A stretch of 64,000 nucleotides of DNA from an uncultured Bacteroidota bacterium (GCA_902586905.1 CACIJH010000005.1:19370-83369); one strand, 5' to 3'; counted from the stretch's first letter, positions 1-10,311 are shown. Notes: generated by a model not told the origin, from the letters alone. Program-made: numbers and translations.

Positions 1-3000
1 GCAGAGTATATTCCCAGCACACTTGACTTTTCTAAAGGAACAGTAACCCTTACCCTCACTGGATACAATGATGGAGTTTGCAGTTCGACTTCAGATACCA
101 TGACCTTAACGCTGACAGAAGATGTTGTAATCATTACGTCACAAGATTACTTTACCTTCTGTGATAGTGAGACTGTGATTCCGATCACTGGCATCAGTCT
201 TTTAAATGTAGACACCACAGGAGGCTCACCCGATGTAGAATGGTCAATCATTACTGGTCAAGGAACATGGCAAAATTCGAATACTGAGGTCAATCCTACG
301 TATATACCAGCAGGGAATGACTACACAACAGGTGTTACGCTATTGTTGACTGCTTTTGGCGAAGGTGACTGCAATTTTATCGATACCCAAGAGATTAATA
401 TCGAATTTGACCCAGAGATCATTGTCAATGCAGGTACAGGCGGAACGATATGTGAGGGACAAGACTTTCAGGTGTTTGGTGCGCAAGTATTTGGAACGAC
501 TGCATACAGTTGGACAACTTCAGGTGATGGATTCTTCAACAATGCAACCCTTGAAAACCCAATATATACTCCAGGCCCACTAGATGAGCAAAACGGATTT
601 ATAACACCAGTTACCTTGACACTAACAGCAACAGGAAATGGGAGCTGCCCTGGTCAGTCAGAATCAATTCAACTTCTTGTTGAGCCAAGCATAAGTGTAT
701 ATGCAGGGGCAGATGCCACAGTTTGTACCGACAATACGTTCTATACAATTGCTGACGCAACGACCAACAAAGCCAACCCTGTTGTCACATGGACTACACT
801 TGATGGAAGTCAAGCTGGGTTTGTTGACCCAACCACTGTGAACACATCATACCAACCACTACAAGAAGACTATGATCGTGGGTATGTGACGCTCGTTCTC
901 AGAGGTGCTGGTTCTGGAAACTGTACAAACAGTATTGAAGACACAATGACAATTTTCTTCTCCGAGGCCATAGATGCAACTGCTGGAGAGGTTGATAGTG
1001 TGTGTTATCCAGACAGTTATATCGTACAAGACGCTGTTATCAATAGCAGTCCAGACAGCTATTCATCATACCAATGGACGATTTTAGATGGAGATGGACA
1101 GCTTCTCAATCCAAATTCCCTTACCCCTGAGTATGTGCCTAGCGCTCTGGATAAATCGAACCCGAATGGTGTTCGTTTAGGTCTAAATATCGTTCCATCC
1201 AACACTGGTAGCTTTAGCTGTACCCCACCACCTCCATTTGTAAAAGTTATTTATATTTCAGAAGATCTTCAGGGTACAGGAACAATTGCAGGAAATTCAG
1301 TTGTTTGTGAAAACACTTCTGGAAGCTACTCAGTGACAGGGCTAACAGGTGCTGTGGATTATGAGTGGACAGTTCCAGATGGAGTCTCTATCGTTTCTGG
1401 AGATGGTACATCATCAATTCTTGTTTCATTCGATAGTTTCAGTCAAGACGAAACGGCTGAAATATCTGTACTGGCATCAAACAATTGTCCAGGTCAGATT
1501 CAGTTTATGACACTACCGATTGAGATTCAGGCAGAGCCAGAGCTGATCCTTACCTCTTCAAACAACAGTGATCAAGTGCTTTGTTTCAACGATCCTTTAG
1601 AGCCTATTGAATATGCATTTGCAGGTGGAACAGACGATAGTGAAATTTCAATACAATGGTCTGTTGGAGGTTCCAATGTTGCTTCGCCACAAGGAATTAC
1701 AACTTCAATTACAATAGATTCTTTCACAATAGCTGGTGTTGCCAACGAAACACTTACCTCTGATACAGTTTATTCTTATGAATTGACAGCGTCAGTCAGT
1801 GGTTGTACAACTCTCACTGTTGTTGAAACAGGGTCAATTACATTGTCTGCTAGTCCATCCTTGACCCTTCAAGCTTCTGGATCCGATTCGCAAACGTTCT
1901 GTGAGGGCAATTCCATTGCACCGATCGAATATCAATTGGAAAATGGAGCTGACAATGTTCAGTTTCAGTGGACAAGCTTAACGATACCCAACGGCCTTAC
2001 GCAAAGTCTTTCGGGGAGTGTATATCGTATTACTGGTACACCAAACGCTCAGGCTGCAACGAGTGAATACACCTACCAGATCATCCCTGTTAATTCGATT
2101 ACAGGTTGTGCAGGGGTTCCTTATACAGGTTCAATCACAGTAAACGCATTATCGAGTCTAGTTCCTATAAACCCAGGAGCTGATAACCAATCAGTTTGTG
2201 AAGGAAATCCGATTATTCCAATTGAGTATAGCGTTGGAAATGGGGTTTCTGGAATTAACCTGACTTGGACGAAAGATGGAAGCGCTATTACTGGAAACCC
2301 ACCTGGAATTGGCTATAGCTTAAATAATGGGCAGCTTGTCATTGGAGGTAATTTTTCAGAGAACATATCAGCAACGACCACCTATGCCTTTAACATCTCC
2401 ACAAATGGAGGCTTGTGTGGTGCAGGAAATGTAAACGGAACTTTAGTCGTGAACCCTGGTCCTAGAATTGAATTATTTGGATCAACAGTTGGATCGATAA
2501 GCCAAATCAAATGCGAAGGTGATAGCATCGATGATATTGTGTTTAATTTGGTTGATGGCGCAATCAACCCAAGTGTAATAGGCTTGCCAACTGGCGTGAA
2601 TTATTTTTATGATTCAGCAAACAATACATTAACCATATCGGGAACACTAGATTCAAGTAATCCAAATGACAATTACAATTATACTGTTACTGCTTCTGGC
2701 AGTTCTGGAGGATGCTCTACATCGGTTAATGGGGTGTTAACAATTAGCCGAGATGACGTCCTGACGCCAGTTTCTGATATCTCACAAACTGTTTGTGAGG
2801 GTGAGCAGATAAATACAATACGCTACGATTACGCTGGAGGGGCAATTGGAGTCACAGTTGAATGGAGCATTGATGGATCACTACCATCTGCAACAACTCC
2901 CTCGGGGCTTATCATGAGCAACAACGATGGAATGTTAACGATTTCAGGAACACCAGCAGACAACATTACATCTTCGACCGAACTGGAATATACTGTTACC

Positions 3001-6000
3001 ACCATCAATAGTGGCTGTACCCCTGCGACGAGCTACACTGGTATGATTACCATTATACCGAAACCTCAATTAATTTTAAATAATGGTCCAAGCAATCAAA
3101 ACAAATGTGAAGGAGAACCCATCACTGATGTGGTGATTGATGTTACGCAAGGAGCCAACAATGCAATCATTACATGGGATTTGCAGCCCCCTGGAATCAA
3201 TGCACAATATGATTCAACAACAAAACAATTCACAATTTCAGGTACACCATCTGGAATTGATCAAGACACGACTTTCAATTTTAGTATTAAGGCTGTGAAC
3301 TCTACAGCTGGATGTGAATCAGATGCATTTACTGGTAGTATATCAGTGTTGAATGGACATAATTTACAGCTTCTTTCAGGGTCATCTTCTGTAGACCAGA
3401 CCTTGTGTGAGGGTGAGGTTCTTGAATTCCCAATTTCATATGAATTTGGTGGTGGAGCATTGTCAGCTCGTGTGCTTGGACTTCCGCCGGGGGTCAACTG
3501 GTCAATTGTTGACAATAGAATCACAATCTCTGGTACACCTAATGTGAATGTGACTTCCACAACCTCCAATATATTTACATACACTGTCGAAACAATTGGA
3601 AGCTCTTGTTCCTCAGCAACTGAAACAGGAACAATTACTTTGATTCCCAACCCAATGATTCAGCTTATTGGGGGCTTGAATACACAAACTGTGTGTGAAG
3701 ACGAATCAATCGTCGACATAGTGTACAGTACAATAGATGGAGCTGAAAATGTGGAACTCACATGGGATGCTCAACCGAGTGGTATTTTTGGCCAGTTTGA
3801 TGTGTCTACCCAACAGTTTGTGATATCTGGAACACCATCAGGTTTGACAGAAGACAAAACATACAATTATACCCTACGAGCAGTGAACCTTTCTGATGGT
3901 TGTGTTTCTGAAGAGTTGACAGGGTCAATTTCGGTGCAGAATGGCCATGACCTAAAACTGCTCTCTGGCTCAACATCTACAAGCCAAAACATATGTGAAG
4001 GGGCAGCACTTCCATTGGACGTCGTTTATGAATTTGGTGGAGGAGCAAACTCAGCTAGAGTTCTTGGATTGCCACCTGGAATTGGGTGGATTATCACTGG
4101 GAATGTGATCACCATAAGTGGTACTTCGTCTGAAAATATTTCAGCAACAACAAGCTATCCATTCACTGTCGAAACACTTGGAAACAATTGTACACAAAAA
4201 ACACAAAATGGTCAGATTACTATTAATCCAGACGCAGAAATTACTTTATCAACCCCATCATCCACATCAAATCAATTCATCTGTGAAGGAGAATCCATAG
4301 ACCCTATTACATACACTTTTGGCGGCGGAACTGTAGATGCTGTCCCCTCTGGACTACCAGCAGGAATTACGGGAACATACAACCCTTCTACGCGTATCAT
4401 GACAATTTCGGGTACCCCAACTCAAAATGTTGAGATCGATACCTCCTATAACTTCACGGTTCGTGCACTCAATGATCAAGGTTGTGAAAGCCCTGAACTC
4501 AGTGGAGAAATTACTGTTAAAGCAAATGCTGAACTCACTCTCCTGAGTTCAACAAATACAATTGACCAAACGGTTTGTGTCAACTCAAATATCTCTGATA
4601 TTAGAATCCGTTTCAAAAATAGTAGTGTTCCGACAGCGAATAACTTACCAAGTGGTCTTAGCTCAGAAGTTGTCGGTAGTACGGATATTCTTCGAATTTA
4701 CGGAAGTGTCCCTGTTGGAGGGCCATACAACTTTGATGTAATTGGCACGAATACAAATGGTTGTAGTTCAACAGCGGTTACGGTACAACTCACGGTTGTT
4801 CCTGATTATTCAATTAACCCGACAAGAGTAGTTCTTGATATGAACGATCCATCCAACGGTACGGATGAGTCTCTTGTTAAAAACATATCTTGTTTCGGCA
4901 ATAGTGATGGTGAAATCAAAGTGAACTTGTCGAATAATTCTTCTGCACTGAGTTATATCTATTCTTGGAGTGGGCCAAACAATTATGCAAATACAACACA
5001 ATCAAACCATATCAAGAATTTAAAACCCGGTAATTATACGGTAAGTGTATTCCCGCAAGGAAATTCGGATTGCCCTGTCACCGCATCGTTTACAGTGGTA
5101 CAGCCCAATCCAACGGGTATCTCTATCAATAACATATCTCCTGTGTCCTGTACAGGTGCCGACGATGGATTGATATCAGTATCTATTACAGGTGGAAACT
5201 CCTTTTATTATAAAAATTATATCTGGGAAGTACTTGAGGAGGATGAGAATTGCGTGACCTACACCATCAAACTTCGAGACACAGATAACGATGGTATTTT
5301 TGATATTGCAGATGCTGATATTGATAACGACGGAGTGGTTGATCCCAACAAGTCGGATATCAATGGGGATGGAATTATTGATGAAGCGACTGGCGGAAAC
5401 TTCTCTTACAGTATTGTTTCTTATCAAAGTTGTGATGGGACATTTATCACGGATAATAAACAATCGCTTTCTGATTTTTCATCCAGCGGCGTCTACCAGA
5501 TTTGTGCGGTTCCAAATTCAGTTTCTTCAGATGCAAACCTAGATCATGATTTAGATGCGAATACCGCAAACATTTCATCTGTAGTCCTCAGTGGTGGAAC
5601 AGCTTCCTGCTCTTCTGGTTCGTGGCAAAAAATTGATCGATTAAAAGGAACAACCTATGCCGATAACCTCTCTGCTGGTCTCTATCGTCTGACTGTTGTT
5701 GAGGGACCAGATTTAGCGGATATAGAATCGTTAGACATCGATGATCTGCGCAATGACCCAGATGTATGTATCACAGATCAGATTTTTGAATTACCGAAAG
5801 ATCAAATCTTGTATGGATCTGTTCGGGTTGATGAAGCTTATTGCTCCTTGACAGGAGGCTATATCGACATCGATGTAAACCAAAGTGCTGGTGAAGTCTA
5901 TTTCTATTACGATGGTGTTCGAATTCCAAGCGCTGATATATCAATTATTGCTGCTGAGTTTGGAATCAATACACACCGTGTTCTGATTACTGCACCAGTA

Positions 6001-6642
6001 AGTGAGGCTTCATTTGAAATTAGAAATGCAAATGGTTGTGGTGTTGTTGTTGCGCAAGATCTTTTAGACACTTCTGTTTTGACACCAATTATCAATTACA
6101 CAAGTCCTGAACTTGAGAAATACGGTACAATCAGTGAAAGAAGTAATGTTCTCTTTACACTTGCAAATAATACCAGCTACTATAATGTAGAGTGGGACTT
6201 TGGGGATGCTTCTCCAGTGGTCACGGGGGAAAGAGTTTCACATCAATATTTTGCGGATGGCACCTACACAGTAACCGTTTATGTGTACAATGCTTCGGGT
6301 TGCTTTACAACGGCCACACAGGAAATTGTAGTGGGTAAGGGGTACACCATTTTAATGCCAAATGCATTTAGCCCCAATGGTGACAACATCAATGAAATTA
6401 TTGGTCCGGTATTTACTGGACTCAAAGCAGTTGATTTCTTTGTCTACAACAAACAAGGAATCATGGTCTATGAAGAGTCTGTTTCAGAAACCAATTTATC
6501 TGCTGACGGGACCATTGAAATTAGGGGATGGGATGGAACCAACTCCGATCCAGCATCTAATTTTTATGTCTATAAAATTATAGGGGTTCGCATTAATGAT
6601 GAAGTTGTTTCAAAAACAGGAACCATATTTTTAATTGAATGA
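1..6642 (+). CDS. Giant repeat-rich surface protein with gliding-motility C-terminal sorting domain (5' end outside window)
   Basis: The reading frame is open from base 1, so at least 2213 residues are present and the N-terminus lies upstream. Residues below count from the ATG at 100. The first ~480 residues are PKD/Ig-like modules, followed by eleven tandem ~100-residue modules each opening with a Cys-Glu-Gly motif. Around residues 1570-1720 are two SprB-like repeats (CFGNSDGEIKV, CTGADDGLISV), then a run of three calcium-type loops (DTDNDGIFD, DIDNDGVVD, DINGDGIID; about 1727-1765), a PKD domain (VEWDFGDASP) and a C-terminal domain starting PNAFSPNGDNINE. That last domain is the CHU_C/type B sorting signal, which directs export through the type IX system and cell-surface attachment. 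An adhesin or gliding adhesin role is inferred. The stop overlaps the next start as ATGA, so it is co-translated with the PorP/SprF-like gene. Confidence 0.9.
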   Translation, partial: AEYIPSTLDFSKGTVTLTLTGYNDGVCSSTSDTMTLTLTEDVVIITSQDYFTFCDSETVIPITGISLLNVDTTGGSPDVEWSIITGQGTWQNSNTEVNPTYIPAGNDYTTGVTLLLTAFGEGDCNFIDTQEINIEFDPEIIVNAGTGGTICEGQDFQVFGAQVFGTTAYSWTTSGDGFFNNATLENPIYTPGPLDEQNGFITPVTLTLTATGNGSCPGQSESIQLLVEPSISVYAGADATVCTDNTFYTIADATTNKANPVVTWTTLDGSQAGFVDPTTVNTSYQPLQEDYDRGYVTLVLRGAGSGNCTNSIEDTMTIFFSEAIDATAGEVDSVCYPDSYIVQDAVINSSPDSYSSYQWTILDGDGQLLNPNSLTPEYVPSALDKSNPNGVRLGLNIVPSNTGSFSCTPPPPFVKVIYISEDLQGTGTIAGNSVVCENTSGSYSVTGLTGAVDYEWTVPDGVSIVSGDGTSSILVSFDSFSQDETAEISVLASNNCPGQIQFMTLPIEIQAEPELILTSSNNSDQVLCFNDPLEPIEYAFAGGTDDSEISIQWSVGGSNVASPQGITTSITIDSFTIAGVANETLTSDTVYSYELTASVSGCTTLTVVETGSITLSASPSLTLQASGSDSQTFCEGNSIAPIEYQLENGADNVQFQWTSLTIPNGLTQSLSGSVYRITGTPNAQAATSEYTYQIIPVNSITGCAGVPYTGSITVNALSSLVPINPGADNQSVCEGNPIIPIEYSVGNGVSGINLTWTKDGSAITGNPPGIGYSLNNGQLVIGGNFSENISATTTYAFNISTNGGLCGAGNVNGTLVVNPGPRIELFGSTVGSISQIKCEGDSIDDIVFNLVDGAINPSVIGLPTGVNYFYDSANNTLTISGTLDSSNPNDNYNYTVTASGSSGGCSTSVNGVLTISRDDVLTPVSDISQTVCEGEQINTIRYDYAGGAIGVTVEWSIDGSLPSATTPSGLIMSNNDGMLTISGTPADNITSSTELEYTVTTINSGCTPATSYTGMITIIPKPQLILNNGPSNQNKCEGEPITDVVIDVTQGANNAIITWDLQPPGINAQYDSTTKQFTISGTPSGIDQDTTFNFSIKAVNSTAGCESDAFTGSISVLNGHNLQLLSGSSSVDQTLCEGEVLEFPISYEFGGGALSARVLGLPPGVNWSIVDNRITISGTPNVNVTSTTSNIFTYTVETIGSSCSSATETGTITLIPNPMIQLIGGLNTQTVCEDESIVDIVYSTIDGAENVELTWDAQPSGIFGQFDVSTQQFVISGTPSGLTEDKTYNYTLRAVNLSDGCVSEELTGSISVQNGHDLKLLSGSTSTSQNICEGAALPLDVVYEFGGGANSARVLGLPPGIGWIITGNVITISGTSSENISATTSYPFTVETLGNNCTQKTQNGQITINPDAEITLSTPSSTSNQFICEGESIDPITYTFGGGTVDAVPSGLPAGITGTYNPSTRIMTISGTPTQNVEIDTSYNFTVRALNDQGCESPELSGEITVKANAELTLLSSTNTIDQTVCVNSNISDIRIRFKNSSVPTANNLPSGLSSEVVGSTDILRIYGSVPVGGPYNFDVIGTNTNGCSSTAVTVQLTVVPDYSINPTRVVLDMNDPSNGTDESLVKNISCFGNSDGEIKVNLSNNSSALSYIYSWSGPNNYANTTQSNHIKNLKPGNYTVSVFPQGNSDCPVTASFTVVQPNPTGISINNISPVSCTGADDGLISVSITGGNSFYYKNYIWEVLEEDENCVTYTIKLRDTDNDGIFDIADADIDNDGVVDPNKSDINGDGIIDEATGGNFSYSIVSYQSCDGTFITDNKQSLSDFSSSGVYQICAVPNSVSSDANLDHDLDANTANISSVVLSGGTASCSSGSWQKIDRLKGTTYADNLSAGLYRLTVVEGPDLADIESLDIDDLRNDPDVCITDQIFELPKDQILYGSVRVDEAYCSLTGGYIDIDVNQSAGEVYFYYDGVRIPSADISIIAAEFGINTHRVLITAPVSEASFEIRNANGCGVVVAQDLLDTSVLTPIINYTSPELEKYGTISERSNVLFTLANNTSYYNVEWDFGDASPVVTGERVSHQYFADGTYTVTVYVYNASGCFTTATQEIVVGKGYTILMPNAFSPNGDNINEIIGPVFTGLKAVDFFVYNKQGIMVYEESVSETNLSADGTIEIRGWDGTNSDPASNFYVYKIIGVRINDEVVSKTGTIFLIE
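1540..4800 (+). repeat. Eleven tandem ~300-bp modules in the surface protein
   Basis: Modules begin near a Cys-rich motif (variants FCEGN, VCEGN, KCEGD, VCEGE, LCEGE, VCEDE, ICEGA, ICEGE) at roughly 1570, 1897, 2197, 2510, 2797, 3106, 3403, 3691, 3991, 4279 and 4573. Spacing is 287-327 bp. Most modules contain a TISGTP-like strand and end in a second Cys followed by G-x-I-T/S-V. They look like stacked Ig-like beta sandwiches, each with one Cys pair. The two-module block 3060-3652 is repeated at 3655-4230. Confidence 0.85.
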
Positions 6643-7646
6643 AAAGCTTTAACAAACATATCATCTCACTTGCATTGTTGGCATTTTCATTTGGACATGC
6701 ACAGGAGGGCTTTATCTCTACGTCCCGGAATATGCAGTTTATCAATCCCAGCTTTCATGGGATGAATATGGTTTCAAAAGCAGGGGCTTACTACAGTCGT
6801 TTTGATTTTGGAGATGGCACGTCATATATCGACAATAAATACCTCTATGGAAACTTTGCCTTTGATGACATGAATTTTAGTCTCGGCCTTGATGTAAACT
6901 CTTTCAGTTTAACAAACCTTGGTCTGACTGAAAATCAAATTGATTTAAGCTATATATATAAGATCCCTGTCAATTTTGACACCTATATTCTCGGTGCGTT
7001 GACCTTGGGAATAGGATCGCAAGATATTGATCGAAGCTCATTAATCTTTCAAGACCAAATTGACTTGACGCTTGGAACCATATCGGGTGTTTCTAGAGAT
7101 CCACTGGCTGATTTTTCTCCCTCAACCAACTATTTTGATGTCGGTGCCTCGGCTCTTATTTATAATGAAAGGTTTTTGATTGGGTTAAGCCTTGACCATA
7201 TCAACACACCCAACGTTTCGTTTAACAACGAATCACAAATTGAAAAAGATATTGCATTTTCTCTTCAAGCTGCACTGGAATTTAACGTGAATCAATACGG
7301 AAGAAGTTTTCTCCCTGAAAACTCGTTTATGATGACATATTTATATGCACTACAAGCAGGGGAAACCTTGAGAATATATTCCTCACAAGAACTTCAAATG
7401 GATGGATTTTCATTGGGAATTTTACAGTCTCTAGCAAAATATAAAGACAACAATTCTCTTGAGTTTGGATTGATCTCTGGTTTTTCATCTGACAACTACC
7501 GCGTTGATTTGACCTACACCTTTCCAAGTTCACAAAATGCGTTTAATCCGCCATCCATTGTACAGATTGGTGTAACAATGGATTTCAACCGATTCTCTAG
7601 AAACCGAAGAGGAAATTACAAACGTCTCTCTACGGATAATATGTAA
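6639..7646 (+). CDS. PorP/SprF-family type IX secretion system membrane protein
   Basis: 335 residues with a signal peptide (cleavage after GHAQ, about residue 21), followed by the family's opening FINPSFHGMN (usually yNPAyaG) and an alternating aromatic/polar pattern typical of an outer-membrane beta barrel. The length fits the PorP/SprF family. Proteins of this family are encoded next to large type B CTD proteins and help to export or anchor them on the surface. Here the ATGA overlap with the giant surface protein makes that pairing very likely. The exact partner role is inferred from SprF-SprB in Flavobacterium. Confidence 0.9.
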   Translation: MKSFNKHIISLALLAFSFGHAQEGFISTSRNMQFINPSFHGMNMVSKAGAYYSRFDFGDGTSYIDNKYLYGNFAFDDMNFSLGLDVNSFSLTNLGLTENQIDLSYIYKIPVNFDTYILGALTLGIGSQDIDRSSLIFQDQIDLTLGTISGVSRDPLADFSPSTNYFDVGASALIYNERFLIGLSLDHINTPNVSFNNESQIEKDIAFSLQAALEFNVNQYGRSFLPENSFMMTYLYALQAGETLRIYSSQELQMDGFSLGILQSLAKYKDNNSLEFGLISGFSSDNYRVDLTYTFPSSQNAFNPPSIVQIGVTMDFNRFSRNRRGNYKRLSTDNM

Positions 7647-7716
7647 GGATTATAGTATCTATTTGCTGATGTAAAAGCATTTGTTAAACCCAAAATCTTT
7701 CCAAAAAGAGGAGGCC

Positions 7717-8958
7717 TTAGTTTTGATTGACTCCGCTGATCTCAAAACTTTCCAAGTTGAAATAATGAAGGGCAGCCAGCAAATGGTCAAAAATATCTGC
7801 AGTTAAATGCTCAAACTTAACCCACTCTTTATCTATGCTAAAGGCATAGATTTCCAATGGAGTTCCACCAAATTGAGTTGGTGGAAGTTGTCGGCACATG
7901 ACTGTCAGCTGATTGCTGATTTTTGGATGGGATTGTAAATAATTTTCCACATACTGTCTGTAGAGTCCTAAATTGGTTAGGTTGCGCCCGTTGATTGCAA
8001 GTGATTTATCACTGTTTGCGGCTTGGTTGTCTTTTTCGATTGCAGCACTTCTCTCGGAAACAAAAGCAGAAATTCGTTCGATTTGATATAACTTTTCTAA
8101 AGCCCTATTGTCCAAAAACCGAACACTTGAGGTACGGATTATTATTGATCGTTTGATCCGTCTCCCTGCCGACTCTGCCATTCCACGCCAATTTTTAAAG
8201 GAATCAGAAATCAGGTTATAGGTGGGAATGGTGGTGATGGTCTTGTCAAAATTTTGAATTTTAACCGTAGATAAGTTAATCTCAATTACATCCCCATCAG
8301 CTCCGTATTTTTCCATCGTAACCCAATCGCCAATGCGGACCAAATCATTGGCTGCAATTTGAATACTGGCTACAAACCCTAAAATGGTGTCTTTGAATAT
8401 CAATAGCAGCACTGCCGATAGTGCCCCCATTGCTGTGAGGAAATATCCAACTTCTTTTCCCGTAAGGATAGAAAAAATCACGATGATACCGATGATCCAA
8501 ATGAGCAACATAAAAACCTGAACGTAGCTGTCTATAGGCTTGTCTTTAAATGAATCGAGTGTGAGCAAAAAAGAACGCAATGTTTGGAGAATACTTCTAA
8601 AAATCCAAATCGAAACGATTACCCCATATACATTGAGCAGCAGCGTTACATTTGAGGTTGTAGTAGGACTATCAACAATCCAAAACGGTACAATAGAAAA
8701 CAGAAAAACATAAGGAATTACCCTAGAGATATATTTTGGAAAACCAGACGATAAAAGGTAGTCATCCAAATGTGTTTTTGTCTGTTTAGAAAGTTTAATT
8801 AAAATATTTTTACTAACCGTTCTTGAAACAGCTGCTAACAGATAAGATATGAGTAAAAGTAGGGATGATGTAGCAATAAAATCAATCCACCAAGCAAGAC
8901 CAATATCAATGTTTTGTTTGTTTAGAAATTCTATAAAGGAGTAACGATTTAAATCCAT
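7717..8958 (-). CDS. Mechanosensitive ion channel, MscS superfamily (YbdG/MscM-like)
   Basis: 413 residues. Four or five hydrophobic segments fill residues ~15-190, followed by the MscS pore/beta domain: a Gly/Ala-rich pore helix (TAMGALSAVLLLIFKDTILG), then GDWV and a cytoplasmic domain with IPTYNLISDSFKNW. The last two motifs are typical of the longer YbdG-type branch (about 410 residues), which opens on osmotic downshift to release solutes. It stands alone, convergent with the PorP/SprF gene and divergent from the kinase remnant. A -7 box (TATCTTTA on the minus strand, 8992-8999) lies about 34 bp upstream of the ATG. Confidence 0.9.
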   Translation of the reverse strand: MDLNRYSFIEFLNKQNIDIGLAWWIDFIATSSLLLLISYLLAAVSRTVSKNILIKLSKQTKTHLDDYLLSSGFPKYISRVIPYVFLFSIVPFWIVDSPTTTSNVTLLLNVYGVIVSIWIFRSILQTLRSFLLTLDSFKDKPIDSYVQVFMLLIWIIGIIVIFSILTGKEVGYFLTAMGALSAVLLLIFKDTILGFVASIQIAANDLVRIGDWVTMEKYGADGDVIEINLSTVKIQNFDKTITTIPTYNLISDSFKNWRGMAESAGRRIKRSIIIRTSSVRFLDNRALEKLYQIERISAFVSERSAAIEKDNQAANSDKSLAINGRNLTNLGLYRQYVENYLQSHPKISNQLTVMCRQLPPTQFGGTPLEIYAFSIDKEWVKFEHLTADIFDHLLAALHYFNLESFEISGVNQN

Positions 8959-8991
8959 AAAAAAGTGAAAGTATTATTTTTATATCATTTA

Positions 8992-8999
8992 TAAAGATA
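8992..8999 (-). promoter_or_regulatory. Putative -7 box of the MscS-type gene
   Basis: Minus-strand TATCTTTA matches the Bacteroidota -7 consensus TAnnTTTG at seven of eight positions and lies 34 bp before the start codon. No clear -33 TTG was found. Confidence 0.45.
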
Positions 9000-9016
9000 G
9001 CTAAAGATTATAAAAA

Positions 9017-9049
9017 ACGCCTGCACCAAGGGATAAGCAGTGCAGGCGT
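9017..9049 (-). terminator. Strong GC-rich hairpin, terminator-like on the minus strand
   Basis: A perfect 9-bp stem (ACGCCTGCA / TGCAGGCGT, 9017-9025 with 9041-9049) has a 15-base loop. On the minus strand it is followed by six T residues, the form of a Rho-independent terminator. No minus-strand gene is visible between it and the kinase remnant, so what it ends is unknown: antisense transcription, an unannotated small RNA, or a lost gene. Confidence 0.5.
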
Positions 9050-9121
9050 AAAAAACAATAACTAACAAAAAATTATTAGAACGTTAAATTTAATACATTT
9101 ATCGTGCCAAATTTTTAAAAA

Positions 9122-10311
9122 ATGAAATTACATTAGGGTTTAAGCTATATTTTTTTATTTTTCATAGGGTCATTATTTATTGTCAAAGCGCAAAGTTTTT
9201 CGGTTCTTTCAGATCGCATTGAATTTATCTGCCCTGACACTCACGAACTCATTACAATAACAGAGGATCTTGAGAGTGTTAAATCGATACATCTCTCTAG
9301 AGTCGATAATTATTTTGCCATTCATTTTCCAGAAAAAGACTTTGTTACAGGACAGACCCTCGACTATTTTTTAAACTCTACACTTCTAAAGTTCCAGATG
9401 AGTGGCTCAGTTTTGAGAAGGAGTTGCGCTTGGTTGGACTCTATGATGGAGACTACACTTTGATGATTATGGCAAGAAATGACCTTGGTCAACAATCACA
9501 AAACATTATTGAGTTGGAAATGGATGTACCACCACCCTATTGGCGTACTTGGTGGTTTCTCCTTTGTATGGTTTTGCTGGTTCTGGGCATAGTTTCTTTG
9601 TGGAGATCATATGAGTATCGCATCTTAAAAATCAAAAAAGATCGAGATTTGAAAATTTCAAATCTCGAAGCACACGCCTATCGTGCCCAAATGAATCCAC
9701 ATTTTATCTTCAATGCCCTCAATGGTATGCAAGCAGCTGTGGTTCTTCATGGAGAAGAGAAGTTCAACAAATACATATCCTCATTTTCTAAACTGATACG
9801 CAACACTTTTGAGATGAGTAACCTTGACAAAATATCGCTTGACGATGAGTTGGACTACATTGAAAATTATATTGATTTACAAGCACTTCGACTCGAAAAA
9901 GCAATTCAAACAACAATTCATATTGATGATGAAATTGAACCTGAGACAAGCTATTTGCCCTGCATGATGTTACAACCCATTGTAGAGAATGCAATTGTTC
10001 ATGGAGTTGTAAAAAAAGATGGCGAAAACAAGATTGATATCCATTTTACAAAACTCCCTTATTTTTTAAGATGCAGGATTTCTGATAATGGAATTGGGCG
10101 TACAGCATCTGCAGAGGAAAGTGAAAAGTATAACAAAACGCACAAGTCATTTGCCACACAAATTATGAAACAGCGTATTGACATCTTCAATTATTATAAC
10201 AACTATGAATTGAGTTTCAATATAGAGGATTTATATGATGACAAAGGAAAGCCAAGTGGAACAGCAGTGACTTTGATGATCCCTGTTGATTTTAAATCGC
10301 GGGAGAAATAA
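9122..10311 (+). pseudogene. LytS-type sensor histidine kinase, interrupted by a nonsense codon and a frameshift
   Basis: Frame 9122 gives MKLH, then TAG (9134-9136), then GLSYIFLFFIGSLFIVKAQ (a good signal peptide) and part of a Y_Y_Y sensor domain (RVDNYFAIHF). At 9367-9373 (T TTT TTA) the homology moves to the -1 frame, which continues KLYTSKVPDEW, the end of Y_Y_Y (GDYTLMIMARND), one membrane segment (WWFLLCMVLLVLGIVSLW) and a complete His_kinase domain: H-box MNPHFIFNAL, N-box QPIVENAIVHG, G-box DNGIG. The longest uninterrupted frame (295 codons) needs a TTG start at 9424, inside Y_Y_Y, and would lack a signal peptide. The usual beta-propeller repeats and a LytTR response-regulator neighbour are absent. 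Most likely a decaying orphan kinase. Confidence 0.8.

Noticed and set aside
3261-3650. 129-codon open frame on the minus strand inside the giant surface protein
   Set aside because: Lies opposite a clear repeat module, has no motif, no promoter and a composition that follows from the repeats.
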